Shown here in pieces: positions 24,731 through 34,997 of a stretch of DNA of 64,000 nucleotides. The notes beneath the pieces were generated by a model that had not been told where the DNA came from, did no database searches, and saw only the letters and a program-made list of their open reading frames with translations. Source of the stretch: CAJQQY01 sp045104975 (GTDB taxonomy: Bacteria > Bacteroidota > Bacteroidia > Chitinophagales > Saprospiraceae); NCBI GenBank assembly GCA_045104975.1, contig JBGCCY010000049.1, positions 1 to 64,000 of the forward strand. Reading direction: 5' to 3'. Positions within the stretch are counted from its first letter, which is position 1. The number at the start of each line of letters is the position of its first letter. The translations under genes and the position numbers were made by a program.

Positions 24731-27700
24731 ATGAAAAAGTCTAACTGTTTTCTAAAACCGTGTATTTCTATTTTTCAAATATTCGGATTTTTGTTATTGA
24801 CTTGCTCTCTGCAAGCTCAAATAGAAGTTTCAGGTGGAAACCAAAATCCTTGGACTCCACAAAATTTAATCGAAAATGTATTTTTGGGAGATGGAGTAGA
24901 AGTTTCCGATATTACTTACAATGGAGATGACGCTTCTGTAGGTTATTTCCAAAATGGATTGGCTGATGTTGGTTTGGAAAGAGGAATTGTAATGTCATCG
25001 GGTCATGCAATCGGAGCACTTGGGCCTAATAATTCAGGAAGTAATTCGCAGGGACCAGTTACTAGTAATGCAACTTGTCCTGAGTTAGGGCAATTGACGA
25101 CTTCTGGTTTGAATGATGTGGCGACTTATTCGATTACATTTACTCCAGTAAGTGATACTTTAAGATTTCGATATGTTTTTGCTTCTGAAGAATATCCTGA
25201 ATGGGCTTGTTCAGGTTTTAATGATGTATTTGGATTTTTTATTTCTGGACCTAACCCTAATGGAGGAGCTTATAATGTTGAAAATATTGCCTTAATTCCA
25301 GATCCAGCTGATCCAACAGGTTTTACATTTACTAATAATCCTGTAACGATTAATAATGTAAATGGAAATGGATTAAATCCAGGTAGTGGATGTAATTTTG
25401 ATTATGGTAATTATTATAATGATAATGCAGGAAGTGGAACTTTACAATTTGATGGATACTTAGATGTGTTTACAGCTCAAGCGATTGTGATTCCTTGTGA
25501 AACTTATACGATTAAATTAGCTGTGGCTGATGCTGGTGATAGTGCTTTCGATACTGCAGTATTTTTGGAAGCAAAAAGTTTTGGAACAGGGAAATTAGAA
25601 GTGACTGCATCAACTGTAAGTTTGGATGGAACATTGGTAGAAGGATGTGCGGATGGAGAACTTTGTTTTGAAATTCCAAATGAGGCAGAGTCTGATATAT
25701 TTTTAGATTATACGATTATTGGTTCTGCGATTAATGGAGTTGATTATGAAGCGATTCCATTGGATTTATTTATTCCTGCTGGAGACAGTGTGGTTTGTTT
25801 TCCAATTATTCCAATTGAAGATGGGATAGTAGAAGATAGAGATTCAATCGGGATTGATGTTCAGATTGATCCATGTAATAGAGATACATTTTGGATTTAT
25901 ATTATAGATGCAGAATTACCCGAGTTAGAATTACCCAATGATACAATGATATGTAAAGGTGATTCGGTTTATATTGATGGCACGCTGGATATTGTTTTAC
26001 CAATACCGCCAGCATTTTCTAGTACAACCACTTACCCCATAGCTCCTACAAATACCCCTGTTTATTCAGATATATTTGTGTCGGGAGTTTTTCCAATCCA
26101 ATTGCAAGAAGGAGTAATTAAGCAAGTATGTATCGATAGTATCACTCATAAATGGGATGATGATTTAGATATATTCTTATTTTCTCCGGGTGGACAGTTT
26201 ATCGAATTGTCAACTGATAATGGTGCGAATGGAGACAATTATTTAGGTACTTGTTTTACTCCAACTTCTACGAATGCAATTAATATTGGTCCTAATAATC
26301 AGGCTCCTGCATCTGATGCACCATTTACGGGGACTTATACTCCCGAAGGTTTATTTCCAGATTTATGGGATGGTGAAAGTCCATCAAATGGAATTTGGAG
26401 GTTATTTGTATTAGATGATTCGAATGGATTTGCAGGAGAGTTGAATGGTTGGTCGATTTGTTTTGAACCACTTTATCAATTGACTTATAGTTGGTCACCG
26501 GCCGCTGGATTGAGTTGTACAGATTGTCCTGATCCTTGGGCGCAACCTGATGTTACGACGACTTATACTTTGACAGTAACAGATACTTATGGTTGTTCTA
26601 CGCAAGATTCAATTACGATTACCGTAGAAGATATTTTACCACCACCTACCGTGGATTGTGGAACGATCACGGCAAACTCGATTACTTTTACTTGGAATGA
26701 TGTCGGCGGTGCAATTGGTGGATACCAAGTAAATATAAATGGAACAGGTTGGGTTCCTGCAAATGGAAATTTATCGCATACTGTTTCTGGTTTGGCATTA
26801 AATCAAACGGTAACAATTGAAGTACAAGGCATAGCTGATTGTAATGGAGAAATTGGAACTCAAACTTGTATGACCCCAGATTGTCCTGCACCATCTGGAT
26901 TGATTTCAAATGTAATTGATAATAATTGCTTTGGACAATCTCTAGGTTCTGCTACGATAACTGGTACAGGCTCAAATCCACCATTTATTTATTCCTTAGA
27001 TGGGACGATAGATGCGGATGGAGTTTTGACAGACTTGCCTGCGGGAGATTATACTGTTCTAGTAATTGATGATGTAAATTGTTCTATTGGAATTGACTTT
27101 ACAATTGGCGGACCTGATTCATTAGCATCTGTAGATGCGGTGATTGATAATATTAGCTGTAATGGATTGACTGATGGAGAAGGAACGGTGACCGTTGTTG
27201 GAGGAACTTATCCATATAATTATATATGGAGTACAGGTTCTACAGATTCGATTGCGACAGGATTAGTTTTAGGAGAAAATTATGTGACGATTACTGATTT
27301 CAACGGCTGTGAAGCTTTTGACACGTTAGAGATTACTCAACCGGATGTGTTAACTGTTTCAATTGCTGCGGATTCAATTAATTGTTTTGCAGGTACAGAT
27401 GGAAATGCTAGTGCTAATCCAGTTGGAGGAACTCCGTTACCAAATGGAGATTACACTTATCTATGGAGTGATATGCAAGATGATGCAGTTGCGAATAATT
27501 TAAGTGCGCAAACTTATACTGTTTTAGTAACCGATGCAAATGGATGTACAGCTTCCGCTTCGGTAACGATGGAAGAACATGATGCTCTTGACTTGACTTT
27601 AACTTCTTCCACACTTGCGTCCTGTAATGGAGTGCAAGATGGAACGGCAACCATTGAACCATCAGGCGGAGCAGGAGGATATACCTATGCTTGGCAAGTA

Positions 27701-30262
27701 ATTGGAAATCAAACTACGCAAACTGCAGTTGGGTTGACGGTAGGAACATATACTGTTGTGGTGACGGATCAATTAGGTTGTATGGATTCGACTACGGTTA
27801 ATGTGGATTCTCCTAATCAGATTGTGGCAGGTTTTAATAGTACACCTGCATTATGTTTTGATTCAGCAGATGGTCAAGTGGTTGTAAATGCTTCGGGCGG
27901 AACACCTGATCCAAATTTACCAGAAGGATATACGTTTGATTGGAGTGTCGCAGGAGGAAATGGAAGTATGCATAGTGGATTGCCTTCGGGGACACATTTT
28001 GTAACTATTACAGATGTGAATAATTGTTTTGAAGTATTAGAAGTAGAAGTTTTTGCTCCAGAAGAAATTGTTTTATCGTTAACTGCAAGTAATGTGAATT
28101 GTGGAAATGGAAATGATGGAGATGCAACGGTTACGGTAACCTCAGGAGGAGCTGGAGGATTTATGTATCAATGGAGCAATGGAGCAAACGCTACTAATTC
28201 GACGGTAACAGATTTATCAGTTGGAACAGTTTACGTTACGGTAGAAGATGCGAATGGATGTACTGCTGTAGATAGTATTTTACTGACTTCGCCAGATGCT
28301 ATAGTGTTGGATTCAGATTTCTTAGCAGTTGATTGTAATGGAAATAATACAGGAACTGCAACAGTTCTTCCTTCGAATGGAGCTGGAGGATTTACTTATC
28401 TATGGGATGCCAATGCGAATAATCAAATAACTGCTACAGCGATTGACTTAACTGTTGGAACTTATACAGTAACTGTTACTGATGCAAATATGTGTACAGA
28501 AACTATAGAAGTGGATGTTACTGAACCAACAATATTAACGACTTCAATTTCTGGAAATGATGCTGCTTGTTTTGGAGAGGCTAATGGAAATGGTACCGTT
28601 GTTCCAGATGGTGGAACGTTAGATTATACTTACTTGTGGAGCGATGGTAGTACTGGTGCTATGGCTGATGGTTTGGTCGCTCAAACAACTCCATATTTTG
28701 TTACGGTGACAGATGGAAATGGATGTACAGCTGTTAACTCAATAATGATTGGTTCGCCAGAAGAATTAACCCTTTCAGTTATAGGAGTTGATGTAGAATG
28801 TTTTGGAGAAAATGGAGGAAGTGCTACAGCCACGGCTGGTGGAGGTGCGGGTAATTTTACTTACTCATGGAGTGATGGAACAACTCAGGCTACTCCAACT
28901 GCCACAAACTTAGCAGCCAATAGTTATACTGTAACGGTAACTGATGCTAATGGATGTACCATCGTTGAGTCAGTTGGAATTGATCAACCTAATGAATTAA
29001 TTATTGCAGAAAATCAAATCACCAACGTAGGTTGTAATGGAAGTAATTCTGGAGCAATAGATGTAGATGTTTCGGGTGGAACAGGTGATTATACTTATCA
29101 ATGGAGTAATAATGTAACCTCCCAAGATATTTCAGACTTGGCAGTTGGGACTTATACTTTGACGGTAACAGATATTAATTCTTGTCAAACAATTGCGACT
29201 TTTGGAATTATTGAACCTACTCAATTACAAATTTCATTTACCAATAATAGTATAGATTGTTATAATGGAAATGAGGGTGAAATAGATATAAATGTTATCG
29301 GAGGTGTTGCTGGAAATTATGATTTAAGCTGGTCTGGACCAAATGGGTTTAATTCTGAAGAAGAAGATTTAACTGGATTAATTGGAGGGGAATACATTGT
29401 TACCGTTATAGATCAAAATGGTTGTACCGTTACTCAGTCTATTACAATTGACCAACCAGATGAACCACTTTTAGCAACTGCTGATTCTGATGATGTGCTT
29501 TGCTTTGAAGGCTTTGATGGGCAAATTCACCTTTTTCCAACAGGAGGAACACCACCTTATACTTACAGTACAGATGGAATTAATTTTAATGGATCACCAA
29601 CTCAAATAGGCTTGACTGCTGGTGAATATACGGCTGTAACTGTAATGGATGGGAATGGATGTACGACACTTGTTCCACCAGTTTTTGTAGCTCAGCCAGA
29701 TGAAGTAGGCGTCTTTTTACCAGCAGATACTACTATTATTTATGGACAAGGGATCTGGTTGATTCCTGAAATTTTTAACGCTTCAGGAGTATTGCAATAC
29801 AATTGGACACCTGATAATAATGAAAATATTAGCTGTCTAGATTGCCGAGAACCTTACATTGACAGTTTGAGTAATCAAACCTCATTTCAACTTGCGGTGA
29901 CTGACGAAAATGGTTGTACTTCTTATGATGTGATTACTATCTTTGTGGAGAAATTCCGGGAAGTTTTAGTCCCAACTGGTTTCTCTCCAAATGCTGATGG
30001 CAATGTAAATGATCTATTATTAGTTCATGGAAGAGCAGGAACAACTATAAAAACTTTCCGAGTTTATGATCGCTGGGGAGAGTTAGTTTTTGAAAGTACA
30101 GATTTCCCAATTAATAGTACCCTTCTTACTACTGATGGAGGTTGGGATGGAACTTTTGATGGAAAAGAAATGAATCCAGGTGTTTTTGTTTGGTATGTGG
30201 AAGCAGAATTTGAGGATGGAGCGAAGGAAGTTTTCAAAGGACAAACAACGCTGATTAAATAA
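24731..30262 (+). CDS. Giant SprB-repeat surface protein with T9SS type B sorting domain
   Basis: An 1843-residue secreted adhesin. In order: a signal peptide (1-30); a choice-of-anchor-L-type domain (about 31-285; GIVMSSGHA, YVFASEEYPEWACSGFNDVF); a Calx-beta-like stretch (290-390); a proprotein convertase P-domain-like module (430-578; CIDSITHKWDDDLDIFLFSP); an Ig/PKD-like stretch; an FN3-like module (636-716); twelve SprB-like repeats (about 718-1660), each with a CNG/CFG start, a GG, a YxWS core and VTVTDxNGC; an Ig-like module; and a gliding-associated CHU_C domain (1740-1843; VPTGFSPNADGNVND, YDRWGELVFES) that directs T9SS export. SprB in Flavobacterium is the mobile gliding adhesin. 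It is monocistronic and ends in a strong terminator. Confidence 0.92.
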   Translation: MKKSNCFLKPCISIFQIFGFLLLTCSLQAQIEVSGGNQNPWTPQNLIENVFLGDGVEVSDITYNGDDASVGYFQNGLADVGLERGIVMSSGHAIGALGPNNSGSNSQGPVTSNATCPELGQLTTSGLNDVATYSITFTPVSDTLRFRYVFASEEYPEWACSGFNDVFGFFISGPNPNGGAYNVENIALIPDPADPTGFTFTNNPVTINNVNGNGLNPGSGCNFDYGNYYNDNAGSGTLQFDGYLDVFTAQAIVIPCETYTIKLAVADAGDSAFDTAVFLEAKSFGTGKLEVTASTVSLDGTLVEGCADGELCFEIPNEAESDIFLDYTIIGSAINGVDYEAIPLDLFIPAGDSVVCFPIIPIEDGIVEDRDSIGIDVQIDPCNRDTFWIYIIDAELPELELPNDTMICKGDSVYIDGTLDIVLPIPPAFSSTTTYPIAPTNTPVYSDIFVSGVFPIQLQEGVIKQVCIDSITHKWDDDLDIFLFSPGGQFIELSTDNGANGDNYLGTCFTPTSTNAINIGPNNQAPASDAPFTGTYTPEGLFPDLWDGESPSNGIWRLFVLDDSNGFAGELNGWSICFEPLYQLTYSWSPAAGLSCTDCPDPWAQPDVTTTYTLTVTDTYGCSTQDSITITVEDILPPPTVDCGTITANSITFTWNDVGGAIGGYQVNINGTGWVPANGNLSHTVSGLALNQTVTIEVQGIADCNGEIGTQTCMTPDCPAPSGLISNVIDNNCFGQSLGSATITGTGSNPPFIYSLDGTIDADGVLTDLPAGDYTVLVIDDVNCSIGIDFTIGGPDSLASVDAVIDNISCNGLTDGEGTVTVVGGTYPYNYIWSTGSTDSIATGLVLGENYVTITDFNGCEAFDTLEITQPDVLTVSIAADSINCFAGTDGNASANPVGGTPLPNGDYTYLWSDMQDDAVANNLSAQTYTVLVTDANGCTASASVTMEEHDALDLTLTSSTLASCNGVQDGTATIEPSGGAGGYTYAWQVIGNQTTQTAVGLTVGTYTVVVTDQLGCMDSTTVNVDSPNQIVAGFNSTPALCFDSADGQVVVNASGGTPDPNLPEGYTFDWSVAGGNGSMHSGLPSGTHFVTITDVNNCFEVLEVEVFAPEEIVLSLTASNVNCGNGNDGDATVTVTSGGAGGFMYQWSNGANATNSTVTDLSVGTVYVTVEDANGCTAVDSILLTSPDAIVLDSDFLAVDCNGNNTGTATVLPSNGAGGFTYLWDANANNQITATAIDLTVGTYTVTVTDANMCTETIEVDVTEPTILTTSISGNDAACFGEANGNGTVVPDGGTLDYTYLWSDGSTGAMADGLVAQTTPYFVTVTDGNGCTAVNSIMIGSPEELTLSVIGVDVECFGENGGSATATAGGGAGNFTYSWSDGTTQATPTATNLAANSYTVTVTDANGCTIVESVGIDQPNELIIAENQITNVGCNGSNSGAIDVDVSGGTGDYTYQWSNNVTSQDISDLAVGTYTLTVTDINSCQTIATFGIIEPTQLQISFTNNSIDCYNGNEGEIDINVIGGVAGNYDLSWSGPNGFNSEEEDLTGLIGGEYIVTVIDQNGCTVTQSITIDQPDEPLLATADSDDVLCFEGFDGQIHLFPTGGTPPYTYSTDGINFNGSPTQIGLTAGEYTAVTVMDGNGCTTLVPPVFVAQPDEVGVFLPADTTIIYGQGIWLIPEIFNASGVLQYNWTPDNNENISCLDCREPYIDSLSNQTSFQLAVTDENGCTSYDVITIFVEKFREVLVPTGFSPNADGNVNDLLLVHGRAGTTIKTFRVYDRWGELVFESTDFPINSTLLTTDGGWDGTFDGKEMNPGVFVWYVEAEFEDGAKEVFKGQTTLIK

Positions 30263-30282
30263 TTAATAGAAAATAATTTTAT

Positions 30283-30322
30283 AAAAAAAGCTTCCATCGA
30301 ATTTCGATGGAAGCTTTTTTTT
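30283..30322. terminator. Bidirectional terminator
   Basis: A perfect 18-bp stem (A-tract, GCTTCCATCGA, 3-base loop, TCGATGGAAGC, T-tract). It serves both the SprB-like gene and the HD gene on the opposite strand. Confidence 0.92.
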
Positions 30323-30347
30323 TAGCGAGGACTTACTTATTCTTTTT

Positions 30348-30899
30348 TTATTCAATGTACTTAGAGTAGTCGTTGATTTTTCTTTCCAAACGTTCAGCTA
30401 AATATTTATTTCCTTCTTTTAATTCGTTATAAATTAGTTGAGCTTCTTTTTTATATTTGATTTTCTGTTCGTTTGTCCAATAAAAAGGTGGAGCATAAAG
30501 ATTACAAATTCTATCAGCCATTTTTACAGTCCAAATTTCTTTAGGTTGTTTCTTTATTCGATTTAGACTATCTAACATCATTGTTTCTTTCCCTGTCAAT
30601 TCTTCATCTTTTGTTAACGCCATTACTCCGTTTGCTACTTCTTCACCAAATAGATCTTTTACACCTTCATAAGATTGTTCGGTATCCTCAATGGAGTCAT
30701 GTAGTATTGCGCATTTGATTGCTAAATCTGCATCCATCTCTTTTTCTTCATTTACCGCTTTTAGAATTTCAAAAGTTACGCTTCCTATATGATTTAAGTA
30801 TTCTACCTTTTCACCTTCTTTTTGACTTCCATACTTTTGACCATTGTGCAATCTTGATGCTAATTGCCAAACTTTTTGTAATTCATCTATTGACCACAT
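30348..30899 (-). CDS. Mesh1-like HD hydrolase (possible (p)ppGpp hydrolase)
   Basis: A 183-residue single-domain HD protein resembling the small alarmone hydrolases. The metal ligands are readable: His37 (YLNHIGSV), His67-Asp68 (AILHDSIEDTEQS) and Asp129 (VKMADRICNL). The LFGEEVANGVMALTKDEE segment is typical of SpoT/Mesh1 hydrolase domains. There is no synthetase or TGS/ACT domain. It could degrade (p)ppGpp, or in the wider HD_4 group another nucleotide; this cannot be told from sequence alone. It is a single gene, convergent with the SprB-like gene. Confidence 0.8.
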   Translation of the reverse strand: MWSIDELQKVWQLASRLHNGQKYGSQKEGEKVEYLNHIGSVTFEILKAVNEEKEMDADLAIKCAILHDSIEDTEQSYEGVKDLFGEEVANGVMALTKDEELTGKETMMLDSLNRIKKQPKEIWTVKMADRICNLYAPPFYWTNEQKIKYKKEAQLIYNELKEGNKYLAERLERKINDYSKYIE

Positions 30900-30943
30900 A
30901 TTGAACTATATTTCATTTTTTAATCAATGATTTTGTAATTGCC

Positions 30944-31693
30944 TTAATTACATTTCCCCTTCTTCCAAGTCTTCACACCTGCCTTTTCCGCTTCACATTC
31001 ATTGCCATAAGTTTTTCCATCGCAACCACAAATTGGATCCCAATTTTCAGGACATCCACGATCTGGATTCACTTTATTTAAATCGATACAAGTATCACAT
31101 TCTCCTTTTCTCCAAGACTTCACACCTGCCTTTTTTGCTTCACATTCATTGCCATAAGTTTTACCATTACAACCACAAATTGGATCCCAATTTTCAGGAC
31201 AAGGTTGATCTGGATTGATTTTTCTTTGATCGATGCAATCTTCACATTTCCCAGGAACCATTTTTAAAACTCCTGCCTTCTCAGCCATGCATTCATTACT
31301 GTAGGTTTTTCCATTGCAGCCACAAACTGGGGCATAAACTTGCATACAAGCAAATTCTTTATTGATCTTTGTTTGATCGACACAACCATCATTACATTTT
31401 CCATTCGTAACTTTTGTTACTCCTTGTTTTTCTGCTTCACAGGCATTGGAATAAGTTTTTCCATTACATCCACAAACAGGTTTATATTCACGAGTACAAG
31501 CTTGATTTGGATTAATCTTAGTTCGATCAATACATTCACCCACAGGAACATTATTGCCAGGATTAACAACAGTAGTCGTTGTCTTAGGTGGAGTAGGGGT
31601 AGTGTCAGGAGTTTTTTTAGTAGCACAATTAAAAACTAATAGACTTGCACAAAGTAAAAACAGTAGCGTAATAAAACTTGGTTGGTTTTTCAT
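30944..31693 (-). CDS. Lipoprotein with four Kazal-type protease-inhibitor domains
   Basis: A 249-residue lipoprotein. Signal and lipobox (VFNC, Cys23), a Thr/Pro-rich stalk (30-50), then four tandem Kazal domains of about 48 residues, each with PVCGCNGKTYSN- or PICGCNGKTYGN-type cores and closing GKC. Kazal domains inhibit serine proteases by presenting a P1 residue two positions after the second cysteine. Here P1 would be Arg (ACTREY), Gln (ACMQVY), Glu (PCPENW) and Glu (GCPENW), so the four domains differ in target. Domains 3 and 4 are nearly identical, a recent duplication. It is probably displayed on the cell surface as a shield against proteases. Confidence 0.92.
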   Translation of the reverse strand: MKNQPSFITLLFLLCASLLVFNCATKKTPDTTPTPPKTTTTVVNPGNNVPVGECIDRTKINPNQACTREYKPVCGCNGKTYSNACEAEKQGVTKVTNGKCNDGCVDQTKINKEFACMQVYAPVCGCNGKTYSNECMAEKAGVLKMVPGKCEDCIDQRKINPDQPCPENWDPICGCNGKTYGNECEAKKAGVKSWRKGECDTCIDLNKVNPDRGCPENWDPICGCDGKTYGNECEAEKAGVKTWKKGKCN

Positions 31694-31737
31694 AATGTTG
31701 TTTTTTGTAAAAAAAAATTAAAAGAAAATAACAGAAG

Positions 31738-31770
31738 CAAAGATATTTTGGCTGGAGTAGATTATTACAA
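31738..31770 (-). promoter_or_regulatory. Bacteroidota promoter of the Kazal gene
   Basis: On the minus strand TTG, 22 bases, then TATCTTTG (31745-31738), ending about 45 bp before the ATG. The -7 box is an exact match. Confidence 0.6.
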
Positions 31771-31831
31771 TTTTTGCTTTCCGAGTGTAATCATCAAATC
31801 CATTAAAATTCACAATCCATCTTCCTCTCAA

Positions 31832-34801
31832 TTACTTAACTATTTTTTTAATTATAAAATTATTGTTTGTTTTTATTTTGAAAAAATAAATTCCATGGGG
31901 TAAATTTTTCAAATCAGAAATCTCTATTGAGTGCTGTCCTTGATTTTTTTTCGAAAAAGTATTAAAAATTACTTGTCCATCGACGGTCATCAATTCTGTC
32001 TCGATGGTAGTTTTCTCACTTAAGCTAAAAGTAACAAAAATATTTTCAGTAAATGGATTTGGAAAAATTTCTACCTTAGAAATTTCATTTTTCATTTCTC
32101 CAATACTAACATCACATTTGGTATTAAAAATAAAAATATCAGAAAAGTCACTCAAGGTGGTTGCATCGCAAATTGTCTGAATCCTAAATTCGTAAGAACT
32201 ACACTTTTCCAAATCAGTAATCAATTCTTCTAAAGTTACACTCTCTTTAGAATCCCAAGACATCGCTCCTTCCTTTCGATATTCAATCAAAAATGACTCA
32301 TAACTTGTCGCAGGAGCATCCCATGCAATATTTAAATTATTTAAGGTAACCAAAGTCGTGTCTATCATATTTGTAGCAGAGCAAGGAATTCCACTACCTC
32401 CAATTATACTGACACAATAATCTTCAATTTCTCCAAAATCAATATCCTCACATGGCGGTGGGTTGGAAATATTGGTTCCTCCCCATCTCATCAATACTCG
32501 CATCCGAGTAGAACCTGAAATTGCATTGGTTGGAATTGTTACATTATTAGTGACAGTTGTATTTACATCATCAGTAGGAGCCAAAATAGTTTCTCCATCA
32601 TCATCAAAGTCTCCATCATGGTTATAGTCTATCCATGCTCTAAAATATTCCAAAAAATTACTTCCTGAGTAGCCTGGGGAAACGGAGATTTCATAAGTTT
32701 CTCCAGCTTCGATTTCCGTATCCGTCAGGAGGGTGAAATCACCATAACCTCCATCTGAGAGAGTCGTATTATTCAAGGTGTTAAAAGTTACATTAGCAAT
32801 CCATTCCAAACTTGCACCATCACTCTCAATTTCACAATAAGGTAAATCTCGACATGCTCCACAACCAGTTGTTTGGAAAGTAAGGTACTCACTAAAATCA
32901 CTTATACTTGTATCACAATCAGCTTGAACGTTTACTAAATATTCAGTACAATTTTCTAACTCAAAAAATGAAAACTGGCTAGTGTTAGTACTGATGCTCA
33001 TAGGTTGAATATTGGGGTCGGTGGAAGTTAAAAATAAATGGTAGCCATTATTTGCAGCAAAAATATCTGACCAATCTATTTCAGCAGTATTACTATTTAC
33101 AGAAATTAAAACCAAATCATCAGGAGCGACACAACAACCCTCCGTAGAGAAGAAATGACTATAAATAAATCCACTTTGTTCATTGGAGCAAACTGATTCG
33201 ACTTGCACTTCATAGTCCATACAACCAGTCAAATTATCTAGGAGAAAAGGACTTTCGACATCCATGAAATTCACCCAGTTTCCATTGGGTAATTCTCTAA
33301 AACGGATATTGGAGGAAAGAGTAGAATCAGCTTCCACCCAAGTCAGCGTTGTCGAAATATCAATCGTATTTGTCGTGGACAAAGAAGATGGAGCAGGGCA
33401 AACACCACAGCTATCCATCAGCATTTGGATACTATTATTGACATTTAATCGACCGCCCGTAAATGTAATACCATCGAGGGAAACATTAGGATCTACACCG
33501 TTGAAAATATAATTTTTTACCAGCAAAGCTGCTGCTGATGGATCATTCAAAGCTAGCGCAGGAAGATTACTACAAGGTGCAGCATAAAGTAATCCAATAG
33601 CTCCTGTGACATGAGGAGTTGCGGCAGAAGTTCCTGCAAAGAATCCATAATTATCGTCAGGTTCGATAGCCCAAGCCATTGCGCCAGGAGCACCTAAGTC
33701 GATAGAAGTTGCTCCATAGGCCGCATCAGAATGTTTGATGTCGGAGCTGTTGGTATTGGTTACACTTATCAAAAAATCACTTGTACAACTAGTTGGCATA
33801 TCACCATCAATCTCAACATTAATATTATCATTTGCTGTGGCTCCACAATTCAAAATTCCATATTGGCCAAGTGTATCATAGAAGGCACACCACAAAGGAA
33901 AATCACTTGCCATGCCTTCATCCACTCCCCAAGAAGCATTGGTCGCCACGACAAATGCACCTTCTGCACCATTTGTTTCATTATATTTTTTCCGATGGCT
34001 AAGTGGGTAAGAATAGGATATCAGGACTTCATCTTCTGCGCCACTACCACCAATGACAATCATCGTTTTGATATTCCAATTTACGCCGGTGACTCCAATA
34101 TTATTATCTCCTTTGGCCCCGATAATTCCTGTTACCGAAGTTCCATGATCGTTATTATTAAAAACATTATCAGTCATTGAAAATGAATTCCAACCTCGTA
34201 CATCATCCGTAAAACCATTGTTATCATCATCAATTCCATTGCCTTCAATCTCAGCTTGATTGATCCAAATGTTACCCACTAAATCTTCATGATCGTGATC
34301 AACTCCAGCATCAATTACACAAATTACAATCGTATCTCCATTGGCAGTTACTCCACCTGTGGCGATATCCCAAGCAAGGTCTGCATCGATATCTGCATCA
34401 GCTATTGCTCCGTTAGTTCCATCGTTGAGATATTGCCATTGATTAGGGAATTCTGAGTCGTTTGGAATCGTAGAACGTAGGCTAGTAAAATGATTAAATT
34501 GAGCATTTAAAACGGAGGAGTGTCGCCTTATTTTTTCCAAAAAGAGTAATTCATCTACATTGACATAATCAATATGAAGTAACCAAATATTCATGTCCGG
34601 AACGACTGCTTTTTTGATTTCGATGTGAGTAGAATCATTTTGAAAAAAATGAAATTCATCAATTAGAGAATGGATGTCTTTTTTCGTATTTAGTTGAATT
34701 AAAATATCTCCCAACTTGTGATCAAGCTGTTGAGAAAAAAGCGTAAAAGGAATAATGAAAAGAAGAAAAGTAATAAAATTTGTAAGTTTTGAGATGTTCA
34801 T
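31832..34801 (-). CDS. Subtilisin-like S8 protease with GEVED and T9SS type A sorting domains
   Basis: A 989-residue secreted protease. Signal peptide 1-23; pro-region to about 100; S8 catalytic domain (about 120-480) with the triad Asp164 (CVIDAGVDHDHEDL), His219 (NDHGTSVTGIIG) and Ser392 (GTSAATPHVTG). FN3-like segments follow (about 490-690). A GEVED module (about 700-830) ends in DFGEIEDYCVSI, and another FN3-like stretch lies before a type A T9SS tail (about 905-989; VEIFPNPFTENIFV, YFFKIKTNNN). The frame is open 48 codons upstream, but the signal peptide begins at MNISKL, so I start at 34801. Its exposure outside the cell makes the neighbouring Kazal lipoprotein a plausible self-protector, which is inference. 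Confidence 0.92.
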   Translation of the reverse strand: MNISKLTNFITFLLFIIPFTLFSQQLDHKLGDILIQLNTKKDIHSLIDEFHFFQNDSTHIEIKKAVVPDMNIWLLHIDYVNVDELLFLEKIRRHSSVLNAQFNHFTSLRSTIPNDSEFPNQWQYLNDGTNGAIADADIDADLAWDIATGGVTANGDTIVICVIDAGVDHDHEDLVGNIWINQAEIEGNGIDDDNNGFTDDVRGWNSFSMTDNVFNNNDHGTSVTGIIGAKGDNNIGVTGVNWNIKTMIVIGGSGAEDEVLISYSYPLSHRKKYNETNGAEGAFVVATNASWGVDEGMASDFPLWCAFYDTLGQYGILNCGATANDNINVEIDGDMPTSCTSDFLISVTNTNSSDIKHSDAAYGATSIDLGAPGAMAWAIEPDDNYGFFAGTSAATPHVTGAIGLLYAAPCSNLPALALNDPSAAALLVKNYIFNGVDPNVSLDGITFTGGRLNVNNSIQMLMDSCGVCPAPSSLSTTNTIDISTTLTWVEADSTLSSNIRFRELPNGNWVNFMDVESPFLLDNLTGCMDYEVQVESVCSNEQSGFIYSHFFSTEGCCVAPDDLVLISVNSNTAEIDWSDIFAANNGYHLFLTSTDPNIQPMSISTNTSQFSFFELENCTEYLVNVQADCDTSISDFSEYLTFQTTGCGACRDLPYCEIESDGASLEWIANVTFNTLNNTTLSDGGYGDFTLLTDTEIEAGETYEISVSPGYSGSNFLEYFRAWIDYNHDGDFDDDGETILAPTDDVNTTVTNNVTIPTNAISGSTRMRVLMRWGGTNISNPPPCEDIDFGEIEDYCVSIIGGSGIPCSATNMIDTTLVTLNNLNIAWDAPATSYESFLIEYRKEGAMSWDSKESVTLEELITDLEKCSSYEFRIQTICDATTLSDFSDIFIFNTKCDVSIGEMKNEISKVEIFPNPFTENIFVTFSLSEKTTIETELMTVDGQVIFNTFSKKNQGQHSIEISDLKNLPHGIYFFKIKTNNNFIIKKIVK

Positions 34802-34946
34802 AGTTTTAGTTTTTATTTCTTTCCGGTTTAGAGAAAAACGGATAGTAAATATATGGTTCTTTTTTGATAAACGAAATACGAAGAAATGTGTTTTTGAAGA
34901 TCGTAAAAAATTGGAAAACTTTACTTTTAAAGGAGACCAAATCAAT

Positions 34947-34954
34947 TATCTTTG
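34947..34954 (+). promoter_or_regulatory. Aspartate kinase -7 box
   Basis: TATCTTTG, exact TAnnTTTG, 43 bp before the ATG at 34998; the -33 region is poor. Confidence 0.5.
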
Positions 34955-34997
34955 CCGCTTAAATTTTCTCTAAGAATCAATTTTAATTAAGTTAAAA

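Noticed and set aside
31417..31639. Open frames overlapping the Kazal gene
   Set aside because: They are frame shadows of a clear Cys-rich Kazal gene and have no family features.
34755..34973. Plus-strand frame before aspartate kinase
   Set aside because: It overlaps the subtilase signal peptide region on the other strand and has no recognisable protein features.
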